Positions 32,889 to 40,699 of a stretch of 64,000 nucleotides of DNA are shown piece after piece. The stretch comes from SUG1106 sp051883095 (GTDB lineage Bacteria; Bacillota; Clostridia; Peptostreptococcales; Anaerovoracaceae). The notes under the pieces are model-generated. The model was not told where the DNA came from, made no database searches, and saw nothing but the letters and a program-made list of their open reading frames with translations. Position 1 is the first letter of the stretch, and each line of letters begins with the position of its first letter. The DNA lies in NCBI GenBank assembly GCA_051883095.1, contig JBJETB010000004.1:1-64000 (forward strand), given 5' to 3'. A program made the position numbers and the translations under genes.

Positions 32889-33422
32889 TTAGAACCACAT
32901 TAAGTTTACAATTACGCATGAAGCGATAAGTGATGCTAAGTCTCCGAGTAATCCGGATGCAACTGCATGTCTGCTGTTGGATACGCCTACAGAACCGAAG
33001 TATACAGCCAGTACATAGAATGTAGTTTCTGTTGATCCTAATGCTACGGAAGCAATTCTACCAATCTGAGACTGAGTACCGAATGTGGTAACAAGTTCAG
33101 TCATCATACCAGTAGCACCGCCGCCTGTGAAGGATCTCATTACAGCCATCGGAAGAACTTCACCAGGACATCCGATAAGATTGGTTACAGGTCCGATGAA
33201 ATCGCAGAATGCTTCAAGTGCACCGGAAGCTCTCAGCATACCGATGGAGCAAAGCATTGCTACCAGATAAGGGATAATCATTACTGCAGTGCTGAAACCG
33301 TCTTTAGCACCTGTTGTGAAGGAAGAATACATAGGAACTTTCTTCACTAATGCATATATGGAAACCAGTAAAATTACAACCGGAATTGCCCATACTGATA
33401 TCTGTTCAAATACATGTGTCAT
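32889..33422 (-). CDS. spmB: SpmB-like membrane protein (nucleoside-recognition domain)
   Basis: A 177-residue membrane protein with about four to five helices and the SpmB pattern: KDGFSTAVMIIPYLVAML, FTGGGATGMM, and SVALGSTETTFYVLAVYFG. Bacillus SpmA and SpmB are needed for spore core dehydration, but both belong to the nucleoside-recognition/transport-like fold. It lies 13 bases after spmA. Here the pair heads a sigma-54-type operon of peptide hydrolases, so a transport role for peptides or D-amino acids is a reasonable alternative to a sporulation role. Confidence 0.85.
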   Translation of the reverse strand: MTHVFEQISVWAIPVVILLVSIYALVKKVPMYSSFTTGAKDGFSTAVMIIPYLVAMLCSIGMLRASGALEAFCDFIGPVTNLIGCPGEVLPMAVMRSFTGGGATGMMTELVTTFGTQSQIGRIASVALGSTETTFYVLAVYFGSVGVSNSRHAVASGLLGDLASLIASCVIVNLMWF

Positions 33423-33435
33423 TCTTCTCTACCTC

Positions 33436-34152
33436 CTACCAATTTACTTTTTCGGAAAGGCCGCCCTTAAGAACATAACCTTCAGGAAGAACGATCGGAT
33501 CGTCTCCGATGTATTCATCGTTTACTTCCAGAGTTCCGGCAGCGATTTCTCTTTCGATAACGTTTTCAAGCTTCCATCTCTTGGTCTTCTGGAAAAGCAG
33601 TGAGCAAGTAACACCTACAACAGTGGAGATGGTAGTTGCGATGATGGTAGGTACGATGATTTCAGCAGCGCCCTCTGCCTGGATTGCAGCACGGATACCG
33701 ATTGCAGTTGTAGGAAGCAGAGTGATTGAAGTTGTTGAAATAGCCATCAGCATGCACTGAGCATCAGTTGCGATGTTCTTTGTCTTGTTAAGAGTCTGCA
33801 GTTCCTGCATAGCCTTAAGGCCGAAAGGAGTAGCAGCATCGCCGATACCTAAGATATTTGCTGCGAAGTACAGAGCCATTGCAGAGTTTGCAGGGTGGTC
33901 AGCAGGTACTTCAGGGAACAGAAGTCTCATTAACGGAGCGATAGCTTTACCGATTTTTTCACATAAACCGGAATCTTCCATAACTTTCATAAGTCCACAG
34001 AAGAATGTCATGATACCGATAAGACCCAATGCGATATCAACGCCTATCTGGGCAAAATCGAAGATGTTCTGCAGCACGGCATCCATTGTTCCGGTGATAC
34101 CGCCGGCAACTACGCCGATTATCATGAATGCTGCAAATAAGTAGTTCATCAT
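33436..34152 (-). CDS. spmA: SpmA-like membrane protein (nucleoside-recognition domain)
   Basis: A 238-residue membrane protein, first gene of an eight-gene minus-strand unit. It has the gate-like helices of the family (IGIMTFFCGLMKVMEDSGL, AANILGIGDAATPFGLKAM, MLMAISTTSITLLPTTAIG) and a C-terminal cytoplasmic tail of about 60 residues. Two ATG codons stand together at the start with GGAGG ten bases upstream. The -24/-12 promoter at 34263-34279 is the only strong promoter I see ahead of it; no sporulation-type promoter is evident. Confidence 0.85.
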   Translation of the reverse strand: MMNYLFAAFMIIGVVAGGITGTMDAVLQNIFDFAQIGVDIALGLIGIMTFFCGLMKVMEDSGLCEKIGKAIAPLMRLLFPEVPADHPANSAMALYFAANILGIGDAATPFGLKAMQELQTLNKTKNIATDAQCMLMAISTTSITLLPTTAIGIRAAIQAEGAAEIIVPTIIATTISTVVGVTCSLLFQKTKRWKLENVIEREIAAGTLEVNDEYIGDDPIVLPEGYVLKGGLSEKVNW

Positions 34153-34262
34153 AATATAATTTCCTCCTTAGTAGTATTGCGCATATTCAAATAAATTTCT
34201 CAATCTGCGCTTTATAAGTTCTATAAGGCCCGCCCTGTTCCGGCAGGTGTATACTCAGATAC

Positions 34263-34279
34263 TGCAATTCCTATGCCAA
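34263..34279 (-). promoter_or_regulatory. Sigma-54 promoter of the spmA operon
   Basis: Minus strand TTGGCATAGGAATTGCA: GG and GC are exactly 10 bp apart, with the usual TGGCA and TTGCA context. The start of transcription would be near 34252, leaving a leader of about 100 nt before spmA. Confidence 0.8.
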
Positions 34280-34397
34280 AAAATGTCGAATCAGAAAATC
34301 TGTTTTGAAATGTGTTAAGAATGTGTTTGCTTTGTGACATTCTTTATTTCGAAGAATTCACACTTCACTTTTCTTTTATGGCTGCCCTGCTGATTTC

Positions 34398-34436
34398 AGT
34401 CCCGTTTTTAGAACTAAAAATCCTAAAATCGGGACT
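34398..34436. promoter_or_regulatory. Long inverted repeat between divergent sigma-54 promoters
   Basis: AGTCCCGTTTTTAG and CTAAAATCGGGACT form 14-bp arms with one mismatch and an 11-bp spacer. It lies ~120 bp upstream of the spmA -24 and ~60 bp upstream of the plus-strand -24, the right range for a sigma-54 activator site. No transcript should end here, so a terminator role is unlikely. The rest of 34153-34572 holds only the two promoters. Confidence 0.55.
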
Positions 34437-34493
34437 CTTTTCTCTGATCTGTCAGATTACCCCTTGGGCCTGTCCCAAAATACTGCTTGCAAT

Positions 34494-34510
34494 TAGGCAC
34501 ATTTCTTGCT
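34494..34510 (+). promoter_or_regulatory. Sigma-54 promoter of the membrane protein/VanX-like operon
   Basis: TAGGCACATTTCTTGCT: GGCAC and TTGCT with GG-N10-GC spacing. Transcription would start near 34521, about 50 nt before the ATG at 34573. Confidence 0.8.
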
Positions 34511-34572
34511 TTAATATTTGTATGCGTTTGTATTCGCGAAAATATTGAATCAATTGAATCAGGAGAATCATC

Positions 34573-35202
34573 ATGAACGATAAAATCAAAATCACATATA
34601 CATATCCAACCATAGTCCGTCAGATCATGTATCTGGCCATTCTGTTCTATGTGCTGCTTCACTGCGGTGTGACGACAGAGGTCTTGATCTACAAGGTTGA
34701 AGGTTTCTACGAAAACATTATACCTTTTCCGACATATGTGATGTATGTACTGGCCATCGCTTTAGTTACAGCATTGTTCTTCGGGTATAAATTCTGTTAC
34801 AGCGAATTCGACCGCGAAACACTGGTATTTCATAACCGTCTCCTTCGAAAAGAAAAGACTCTTGATTTAACATCAGTAAAGTTTGCCATCTTTGATACCT
34901 TCGGTGTCAAGTTTTATGATAAAAAAGTCGTAGATACAGACAAGGACAAGCCTATATTCAAACTTCCGTTTTACCGTCTCGGGTTCATCGACTCCAGGGA
35001 ACTGGATCTGCTGTATCAGATGCTTCGCCAGAGGGGTGATGTAGGCGTAGTCAAGACTTATAAAGTGCTTCTGGGTTATTCTAATCCATGGAAGCTGCTG
35101 ATTGTATTCTACGGAATTTTCACCTACGCTTTCCTGATGAACTGCGTAACTCCTGTGACCGCATTTCTCGTGTTATGGCAGAGTCACGGGATTGCAGGTT
35201 AA
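34573..35202 (+). CDS. Membrane protein of unknown function
   Basis: A 209-residue protein with two helices at the N-terminus (IMYLAILFYVLLHCGV, YVMYVLAIALVTALFFGY), a soluble middle of ~90 residues that reads like a PH-domain-type beta fold (REtLVFHNRLLRKEKTLDLTSVKF in outline), and a C-terminal helix. I do not recognise a named family. The ATG has AGGAG upstream. It is the first gene behind a sigma-54-type promoter and precedes the D-Ala-D-Ala dipeptidase gene by 25 bases, so it likely serves the same process. Confidence 0.6.
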   Translation: MNDKIKITYTYPTIVRQIMYLAILFYVLLHCGVTTEVLIYKVEGFYENIIPFPTYVMYVLAIALVTALFFGYKFCYSEFDRETLVFHNRLLRKEKTLDLTSVKFAIFDTFGVKFYDKKVVDTDKDKPIFKLPFYRLGFIDSRELDLLYQMLRQRGDVGVVKTYKVLLGYSNPWKLLIVFYGIFTYAFLMNCVTPVTAFLVLWQSHGIAG

Positions 35203-35227
35203 TCCATAACGAAAGGAGAATGAAACA

Positions 35228-35815
35228 ATGAATGTACCACATTATGGAAATCTTGTCAGGCTGCTGGATCTTGACCCCGACTTTGTAATAGATCTGCGCT
35301 ATGCCCGCGAGGATAATTTCACAGGGAAAGCAGTATACGACTTCAGTGACTGTTTTATCGACTTCCATACTGCGAATCAGCTTATCGCTGCTAAAAATGA
35401 AGCAAAAAAGAACGGCTTCCGCATTAAAGTATGGGATGCATACCGCCCGGTAAAAGCCCAGCAGCGTTTCTGGGATATTCTGCCGGACAACGATTTCGTG
35501 GCTTACCCTCCTGATATGGAGACGATTACAGAATTTAAAAACTCACATATGAACGGACAGTGTGTTGACGTGACATTGACGGACATGGACGGAAATGATA
35601 TCCCCATGCCCAGTGAATTTGATGACTTCACAGAAAAGGCCCGCCTTGACTGTCCGGAAACAGCAGGCGAGGCCAGAAAAAACGGTGAATATCTGCGAGA
35701 CATTATGGTGGCCGCAGGTTTTACCCCTTATTCCGGAGAATGGTGGCATTTCTATGATCATAACACAGAGCCTGTAAGATACAGTATTGATGTGCCGGTT
35801 AAAACACAACCTTAA
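35228..35815 (+). CDS. VanX/DdpX-type D-alanyl-D-alanine dipeptidase
   Basis: A 195-residue zinc dipeptidase of family M15D. Metal-binding residues are in NSHMNGQCVDVTL (SxHxxGxxxD) and the C-terminal GEWWHFYDH, where the glutamate is the catalytic base and the histidine a ligand; DLRYA and WDAYRP are also family-typical. No signal peptide, so cytoplasmic. It splits D-Ala-D-Ala. There are no vanHA or vanRS genes here; the peptide-catabolic neighbours and sigma-54-type promoter argue for D-Ala-D-Ala use as nutrient, like DdpX, rather than vancomycin resistance. Confidence 0.9.
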   Translation: MNVPHYGNLVRLLDLDPDFVIDLRYAREDNFTGKAVYDFSDCFIDFHTANQLIAAKNEAKKNGFRIKVWDAYRPVKAQQRFWDILPDNDFVAYPPDMETITEFKNSHMNGQCVDVTLTDMDGNDIPMPSEFDDFTEKARLDCPETAGEARKNGEYLRDIMVAAGFTPYSGEWWHFYDHNTEPVRYSIDVPVKTQP

Positions 35816-35818
35816 TTC

Positions 35819-36040
35819 TCAGGCCTGTGTTTCATGTTCGTCACTTCCGGAGCCCTCTTCTTCCCCATCAATGGAGGCAAGACGAGCTTCTTCCTCCTGC
35901 TTTGCCTTAAGCAGTTCCATCTTCTTCTCACGCTGCTGCATAAGAGATTCCATCATGCTTACACCAGGCCTGCGGAGGATATATATAAACGATACGATAA
36001 TAAGTATTAGTCCTAAAACGATTTTAATTTTTCCAAACAT
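35819..36040 (-). CDS. Small single-pass membrane protein
   Basis: A 73-residue protein: one N-terminal helix (IKIVLGLILIIVSFIYILR), then a charged coiled-coil-like stretch (MQQREKKMELLKAKQEEEARL) and an acidic, Gly/Ser-rich tail. It ends four bases from the dipeptidase stop, convergent with it. ATG 36040 has AAAGGA upstream. No family recognised. Confidence 0.55.
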   Translation of the reverse strand: MFGKIKIVLGLILIIVSFIYILRRPGVSMMESLMQQREKKMELLKAKQEEEARLASIDGEEEGSGSDEHETQA

Positions 36041-36116
36041 GATGCGGTAATTCCTTTCTTGTGAGTATATCCGCATTATAAACGACTTCACATATCAAAT
36101 CAAGGAGGTATTTACT

Positions 36117-36608
36117 TTGAACGGACATTTTTCTGTTATCAACAAACGGGGTCTGACCGTTGCCGGTGTTTTTATGGGCATTACTATCGCTGCATTTTTA
36201 ATCTCTCTTTTCATGAGAATTCAAAGCGGCAGCAGGCTATGGCTTATCCCGATCATATTTGCCGCTGTCCTGTTTTTATTCGCCATTCGAATGATTTTAA
36301 ATATATCATCGGAAGGAATAGATGTCAAAGACGGCATGGTGATACTGCCGGATTTAGAAAACCCTGCCAGGGGAAAACAGCCTAAGTTCAGCATTGCCGA
36401 TCTCAAGGGAGTCGAACTCAGAAACGGCGAAGGCAAGACTCTTGACCCTGAAAATGATAACCTTTTAGGCGGACGTGTGGTATTCTCAGTAACCGGCGGC
36501 AAGGAAGAAATCTATTATCCTATTGCCATTACCGCAAAGCAGTACAGAGATATCCACGACGGAATGCTGGCCATGGCAAAAGAAGCCGGAAACCGCGGCA
36601 AAAAATAA
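36117..36608 (+). CDS. Membrane protein with two N-terminal helices, function unknown
   Basis: A 163-residue protein with two helices (GLTVAGVFMGITIAAFLISLF and LIPIIFAAVLFLFAIRMIL) followed by a ~100-residue soluble domain with beta-rich pattern. The start is TTG at 36117, supported by AAGGAGG eight bases upstream; no ATG is near. It is divergent from the small membrane protein gene. No family recognised. Confidence 0.55.
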   Translation: MNGHFSVINKRGLTVAGVFMGITIAAFLISLFMRIQSGSRLWLIPIIFAAVLFLFAIRMILNISSEGIDVKDGMVILPDLENPARGKQPKFSIADLKGVELRNGEGKTLDPENDNLLGGRVVFSVTGGKEEIYYPIAITAKQYRDIHDGMLAMAKEAGNRGKK

Positions 36609-36624
36609 ATATATTGCTCAAAAA

Positions 36625-36671
36625 CAACCTTGCGGTCTTTGAAACCATTGAAAAATGATGTGGCAAGGTTG
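36625..36671. repeat. Hairpin repeat, copy A
   Basis: CAACCTTG and CAAGGTTG form a stem around a loop containing AACCATTGAAAA. It shares arms and loop with copy B at 36814-36866. It follows the stop of the preceding plus-strand gene by 16 bases and may end that transcript. Confidence 0.6.
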
Positions 36672-36715
36672 ACTCCTTTGTCTCTATCAGGAGGCTCTCA
36701 ATCTAAAACAATCAG

Positions 36716-36762
36716 AAAAGTCATCCTTTTTGCGATATTAAATGCTGAAAAGGATGACTTTT
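36716..36762. terminator. Strong bidirectional terminator
   Basis: A perfect 15-bp stem (AAAAGTCATCCTTTT with AAAAGGATGACTTTT, 17-nt loop) lies between the convergent genes ending at 36608 and 36890, with T-runs on both strands. Confidence 0.8.
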
Positions 36763-36813
36763 TGTAATTGTATGTAATTAAACAGTTGTGGCGAAATCAA
36801 AACAAGGTGATCG

Positions 36814-36866
36814 AGTCAACCTTCCGTACCCTGTAACCATTGAAAACAGGTCTTCAAAGGTTGACT
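36814..36866. repeat. Hairpin repeat, copy B
   Basis: AGTCAACCTT and AAGGTTGACT form a 10-bp stem around a loop that again holds TAACCATTGAAAA, followed by TTTTG. About 190 bp from copy A, on the other side of the strong terminator. Confidence 0.65.
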
Positions 36867-36889
36867 TTTGACACTTTTAATTATGTTTA

Positions 36890-38317
36890 CTACTCAAAAA
36901 TATCCTCGAATTCCTTCACATCGATTTCTTCGCCCTTGTTTCTGCGTTCCAGCGCATCCATAACGCGTCTGAAAACCTTTTTGTTTATAGGGTACTGCTT
37001 GATCATTATAACCACCAGAATCATGAAAAGGCCCGGTATGAAGGTGCAGCAGTTGCTTACCCAGGTCAGCGCTGTCTCCGGCTGTGATGCCGCATCTCCA
37101 ACGAAACCGGCCATCTCCAGCACTATACCCAGTCCCTGGGTGGCTATTGCAATAGAAAGGGACTCTGACAGAGCCTGAAGTGAAATAACAGCCCCTGACC
37201 TCTTCTGCCCGCTTATCAGTTCTTCAACCTCGCATACATCGTACAGCATGGAAGGAAGCAGCTGCCAGTAGCATGTATTGGCAACGGAATAAATCAGACA
37301 TACGACTATCATGGCAGCAAGGGAATTTACACCGATAAACCTTGATGCCATCATGGAAACACCGGAGATTCCGATGCCGCACATAAATACTGTCTTCTTG
37401 TCGAAAATGCCTGCAAGCTTGGCGATGAACGGCACGAATACCACGCCGCTTACAGTTATAATCAGCATTATAAGAGATATTTCCTTCTGGCTCATGCCAA
37501 GATTATAGGTCATGTAGAATACACGGTCTGAAGAGAACATGGTGTTTGCTACAAGATAAACGATGCTTGACCCTATTATAAACTGAATAGGTTTAAGCTT
37601 CAAAATCTCAAAATACTCCTTGAACATTCCCGCCAGCTGTTTTAAATCGAGGAATTTGCCTTTTTTCTCAGGTTTGACGAAGTTCTCCTTGCTCACATCA
37701 TCTTTTTTGATAGTCAATGAACATAAGAGAAGAGCAGCGGCACTGCATATTCCTGTAAAGATTCCGACTGTCTGCCATGACTGAGCTGTGCTCTTTCCCA
37801 GATTCATGCAGTAATCCACAATTATGGTAGGCAGAACCATACCTATGCACATGCCCACCTGGTTAAAAACATAGGCATATGAACGGAGGACAGTTCTCTC
37901 ATGGTAATCCTCTGTAAGGTCGGAACCCCATGCCATATAAGGGATAAACTCCGATGAAAAGCTGGTCCAGAACAGAACGATCATGACAGTATAATACACT
38001 GTCTTTATGGCCATGCTCGCTTCAAAAGTTGTAAAAAGCAGACTTGTGGTAACGGCCACAGGGAAGGCGGCCATCATAAGAAATGGCTTACGTCTGCCGA
38101 AACGTGTTCTGGTTCCGTCAGATTTAAAGCCGACTATAGGACCGCACAGAGCCTCCCAGATGGAGCCTATGGCGGTAATTGTCCCCGCTATAGCAGGGCT
38201 TATGCCTGCCACGGTAGTCAGATAAAGCAGCAGGTATGTACCGGACAAGGTATAGAGGGCATTGTCACATATACCCCCTATACCGTAGGATAACTTGGTT
38301 CTAAAAGGTATTTTCAT
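36890..38317 (-). CDS. GPH-family sugar/cation symporter (MFS_2)
   Basis: A 475-residue twelve-helix transporter of the glycoside-pentoside-hexuronide:cation symporter family. Signatures include KLSYGIGGICDNALYT at the N-terminus, the loop DGTRTRFGRRKPFLMMAA, and WGSDLTEDYHERTVLRSY. Substrates in the family are mostly glycosides, so import of an amino sugar or disaccharide would fit the peptidoglycan theme, but this is speculative. Unlike its neighbours it has a sigma-A-type promoter with an unusually long spacer. The C-terminus is hydrophilic and acidic. Confidence 0.85.
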   Translation of the reverse strand: MKIPFRTKLSYGIGGICDNALYTLSGTYLLLYLTTVAGISPAIAGTITAIGSIWEALCGPIVGFKSDGTRTRFGRRKPFLMMAAFPVAVTTSLLFTTFEASMAIKTVYYTVMIVLFWTSFSSEFIPYMAWGSDLTEDYHERTVLRSYAYVFNQVGMCIGMVLPTIIVDYCMNLGKSTAQSWQTVGIFTGICSAAALLLCSLTIKKDDVSKENFVKPEKKGKFLDLKQLAGMFKEYFEILKLKPIQFIIGSSIVYLVANTMFSSDRVFYMTYNLGMSQKEISLIMLIITVSGVVFVPFIAKLAGIFDKKTVFMCGIGISGVSMMASRFIGVNSLAAMIVVCLIYSVANTCYWQLLPSMLYDVCEVEELISGQKRSGAVISLQALSESLSIAIATQGLGIVLEMAGFVGDAASQPETALTWVSNCCTFIPGLFMILVVIMIKQYPINKKVFRRVMDALERRNKGEEIDVKEFEDIFE

Positions 38318-38347
38318 TTTTTCTATTCACCTCTCGTTTCTATTATT

Positions 38348-38378
38348 ATTTTAAAGTATACAGTTACCGTATAGTCAA
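38348..38378 (-). promoter_or_regulatory. MerR-type promoter with 19-bp spacer
   Basis: On the minus strand TTGACT (38373-38378) and TAAAAT (38348-38353) are 19 bp apart, and the spacer is a near-palindrome (ACTATACGGTAACTGTATACT). Over-long spacers filled by a dyad are the hallmark of MerR-family activated promoters. No merR-like gene is in the window. It serves the GPH symporter 30 bp downstream. Confidence 0.6.
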
Positions 38379-38415
38379 GAGGTTTTTACAGAAAAAAACA
38401 ATAAAAATGTAATTT

Positions 38416-39366
38416 TTACCTGCCGATAACGTCCTTTATCACGCGAAGAGCGTTTCCTCTGCATATTTTATCGATTTCATCATATGTAAATTTGCCTTCC
38501 ATGCGTTCAAGTAATGTGGTGAAGCCGCTATAATTAATCAGTTCACCGTTATCATCGATGCCGTCAAAATCTGAGCCGAAGCCCACTGCATCGATTCCCG
38601 CTTTATCCTTCATGTACAGCAGGTGTTCGATTATCTGGTCATAGGTTGCATGGTCTGAGCCCTCCTTCAGGAAAGAGCATTCAAAGTTTACACCGGCTAT
38701 ACCGCCTGCATTTCCAATGGTCCTGAGCTGGTCATCAGTAAGATTTCTTCTGTGATTGCAGAGAGCTCTGGCGCAGGAATGAGATGCCACGAAAGGCTTT
38801 TTGCTGTGTTTTGCCACATCGTAGAAGCCGCCTTCGGACATGTGGGAAACATCTATAATCATTCCCAGCTCGTTCATCTTTTCCACAACTTCGATGCCGA
38901 AAGGCTTAAGTCCCTTAAGATGGGCTTCCGCGTCATCGCTGCAAGGGAAACCCACAGAGTTTTCAAAGTTCCACATAAGAGTGATCAGGCGCACTCCCAT
39001 ATCGTAAACTTCCTGAACTCTTTCAAATTTACCATCGATGAATACTCCGTCTTCAACTGTAAGCAGCGATGACAGCAGGCCCTTTTCCTCGTTTTCAAGA
39101 ACTTCCTGTGCAGAGTAAACCGGCCTGATTATGTCGCTGTATTTTTCCATCTGTGTCTGATAATAGCCGTAGATACCTTTAAGGATATCGTAAGGGTCCA
39201 TGGTTTTCATTTCATTTCTTGAAAGATACATGGCAAAAAACTGGAGCAGGCTGCCGTTTTCCTTAAGAAGTTTAAGGTTGATTGAAGTGTCTCCGTCATA
39301 GAAACTTCTCTCCGGCTTTCTCCATCCCTCAATCAGAGTATCACAATGCATATCTATTATTCTCAT
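38416..39366 (-). CDS. M19 membrane-dipeptidase-type dipeptidase
   Basis: A 316-residue zinc dipeptidase of family M19. Metal ligands are expected in DMHCDTL near the start, the glutamate of LLTVEDGVF, and histidines in DVSHMSEGGF and VASHSCARAL; the FGSDFDGID motif is also present. Members of this family hydrolyse dipeptides and tolerate D-residues at the C-terminal position. No signal peptide. ATG 39366 has AGGAGG upstream. A sigma-54-type promoter lies 51 bp upstream, back to back with that of the M20 gene. Confidence 0.9.
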   Translation of the reverse strand: MRIIDMHCDTLIEGWRKPERSFYDGDTSINLKLLKENGSLLQFFAMYLSRNEMKTMDPYDILKGIYGYYQTQMEKYSDIIRPVYSAQEVLENEEKGLLSSLLTVEDGVFIDGKFERVQEVYDMGVRLITLMWNFENSVGFPCSDDAEAHLKGLKPFGIEVVEKMNELGMIIDVSHMSEGGFYDVAKHSKKPFVASHSCARALCNHRRNLTDDQLRTIGNAGGIAGVNFECSFLKEGSDHATYDQIIEHLLYMKDKAGIDAVGFGSDFDGIDDNGELINYSGFTTLLERMEGKFTYDEIDKICRGNALRVIKDVIGR

Positions 39367-39392
39367 GATTTTTTTATCCTCCTGTGTTATTA

Positions 39393-39415
39393 TATATGTG
39401 ATATGCAAACATATA
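39393..39415. promoter_or_regulatory. Inverted repeat near the divergent sigma-54 promoters
   Basis: TATATGT and ACATATA are separated by 9 bp, just downstream of the minus-strand -12 and around its predicted start of transcription. It could be an operator; evidence is weak. Confidence 0.35.
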
Positions 39416-39416
39416 A

Positions 39417-39433
39417 AGCAAATTTTGTGCCAG
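39417..39433 (-). promoter_or_regulatory. Sigma-54 promoter of the M19 dipeptidase
   Basis: Minus strand CTGGCACAAAATTTGCT is an excellent -24/-12 match (TGGCAC, TTGCT, GG-N10-GC). Predicted start of transcription near 39406. Confidence 0.85.
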
Positions 39434-39450
39434 TCGGCACGAGAATTGCA
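39434..39450 (+). promoter_or_regulatory. Sigma-54 promoter of the M20-alr operon
   Basis: TCGGCACGAGAATTGCA has GG-N10-GC, GGCACG and TTGCA; only the base before GG departs from the consensus T. It abuts the minus-strand promoter so that the two -24 elements form GTGCC-AGTC-GGCAC. Confidence 0.8.
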
Positions 39451-39493
39451 AAGAATATTATACAAAGACGAATCAAAGCATCGGAGGTATGTT

Positions 39494-40699
39494 ATGAATT
39501 ACGATATAAACCAGATAAAAAAGCTTACAGATGCAGTCTACGATGATGCTGTAGCCTTCAGACGCAGGCTACATATGAATCCCGAGCTTTCTGAGCACGA
39601 GGAAAAAACAGCGGCCGCAATCTGCGAAAAGCTCGATTCTCTCGGTATCGAATACCAGTCAGGGATCGCAGGTCACGGCATAAGCGCAGTCATCTATGGC
39701 ATCAATCGTGAGCATGGCGTTGGAATCCGCGCCGATATGGATGCCCTTCCTCTCACTGAAAAAGCTGAAATCCCATTTAAATCCCAAAACCCGGGTGTAA
39801 TGCATGCGTGCGGTCACGATATACATACGGCAGTTCTTTTAGGAACGGCAGAGGTATTATGCCAGATGAAGGATAAACTGCCCGGATCTGTAAGACTGTT
39901 TTTCCAGCCTTCTGAGGAGACCATAGGAGGTGCCAAGCAGATGATAGAGGCAGGATGTCTGTCCAGCCCTGAAATCAACAGCGTAATCGGCCTTCACGTG
40001 GACACCGGCGTAGATGCAGGCAGCATTGAATTCATTCCGGGTCCTATGAACGCGGCATCTACGGAATTTACCGTAACGGTTACGGGCAAGTCATGTCACG
40101 GCGCCCATCCTACAGACGGAATAGATGCCCTTCTTCCTGCCTGTGCCATGGTAACAGGACTTCAGTCAGTGATTACAAGAAGAACAGACCCGGCCGAAGC
40201 AGTACTTATTACTGTGGGAACCTTTGAAAGCGGCACCAAGGAGAACATAATCTCAGGCGAAGCCAGATTTTCCGGCATTATCCGCTCGCTGCAGATGCAT
40301 AACATGGCACCGGTAAAGGAACACATTGAGGCGCTCTGCATGGCTACAGCTCAAGCCTACGGCGCAACCTGCAAGGTGGAGTTCACAGACAGCTATCCGT
40401 CTCTGGAAAACGACGACACCCTTCTTGAGTGGGTTATGGATGCAGGAAAGCTCGTCCTGGGAGAAGAGCATGTGAGAATCAATAAAAAACCAAGCCTGGG
40501 TGCTGACGACTTCGCATATTTCTGCCACTCAAGCCGCGGTATCTATTACAATATAGGCACACGACGTCCCGGCGAGGAACATGCATATGCCATACACAGC
40601 GACTGCTTCAATCCTGACGAGGAATGCATCCGTACAGGAATACTCACCGAAACAGCCGCAGTTATGAAAATTCTGGAGGAGGAAAGCAAGACATGGTAA
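39494..40699 (+). CDS. M20-family amidohydrolase/carboxypeptidase
   Basis: A 401-residue metalloenzyme of the M20D amidohydrolase group. Motifs: GIRADMDALP, the metal-binding MHACGHDIHTAVLLG, FQPSEE with the catalytic glutamate, and a dimerisation domain around CHGAHPTDGIDA. Relatives remove N-acyl groups from amino acids, including N-acetyl-diaminopimelate deacetylase and hippurate hydrolase. Cytoplasmic. ATG 39494 has CGGAGG upstream; the longer frame overlaps the promoter. Its stop overlaps the alr start, so the two are coupled. With dapF and lysA nearby, a DAP- or N-acyl-D-amino-acid substrate is plausible. Confidence 0.85.
   Translation: MNYDINQIKKLTDAVYDDAVAFRRRLHMNPELSEHEEKTAAAICEKLDSLGIEYQSGIAGHGISAVIYGINREHGVGIRADMDALPLTEKAEIPFKSQNPGVMHACGHDIHTAVLLGTAEVLCQMKDKLPGSVRLFFQPSEETIGGAKQMIEAGCLSSPEINSVIGLHVDTGVDAGSIEFIPGPMNAASTEFTVTVTGKSCHGAHPTDGIDALLPACAMVTGLQSVITRRTDPAEAVLITVGTFESGTKENIISGEARFSGIIRSLQMHNMAPVKEHIEALCMATAQAYGATCKVEFTDSYPSLENDDTLLEWVMDAGKLVLGEEHVRINKKPSLGADDFAYFCHSSRGIYYNIGTRRPGEEHAYAIHSDCFNPDEECIRTGILTETAAVMKILEEESKTW

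Noticed and set aside
34398..34436. Rho-independent terminator
   Set aside because: It has a stem and a short T-rich tail, but both flanking transcripts point away from it, so there is nothing to terminate; a protein-binding site is more likely.
35228..35815. Vancomycin resistance cluster
   Set aside because: Only the VanX-type dipeptidase is present; there is no VanH, D-Ala-D-Lac ligase or VanRS pair next to it, and its promoter is of the catabolic sigma-54 type.
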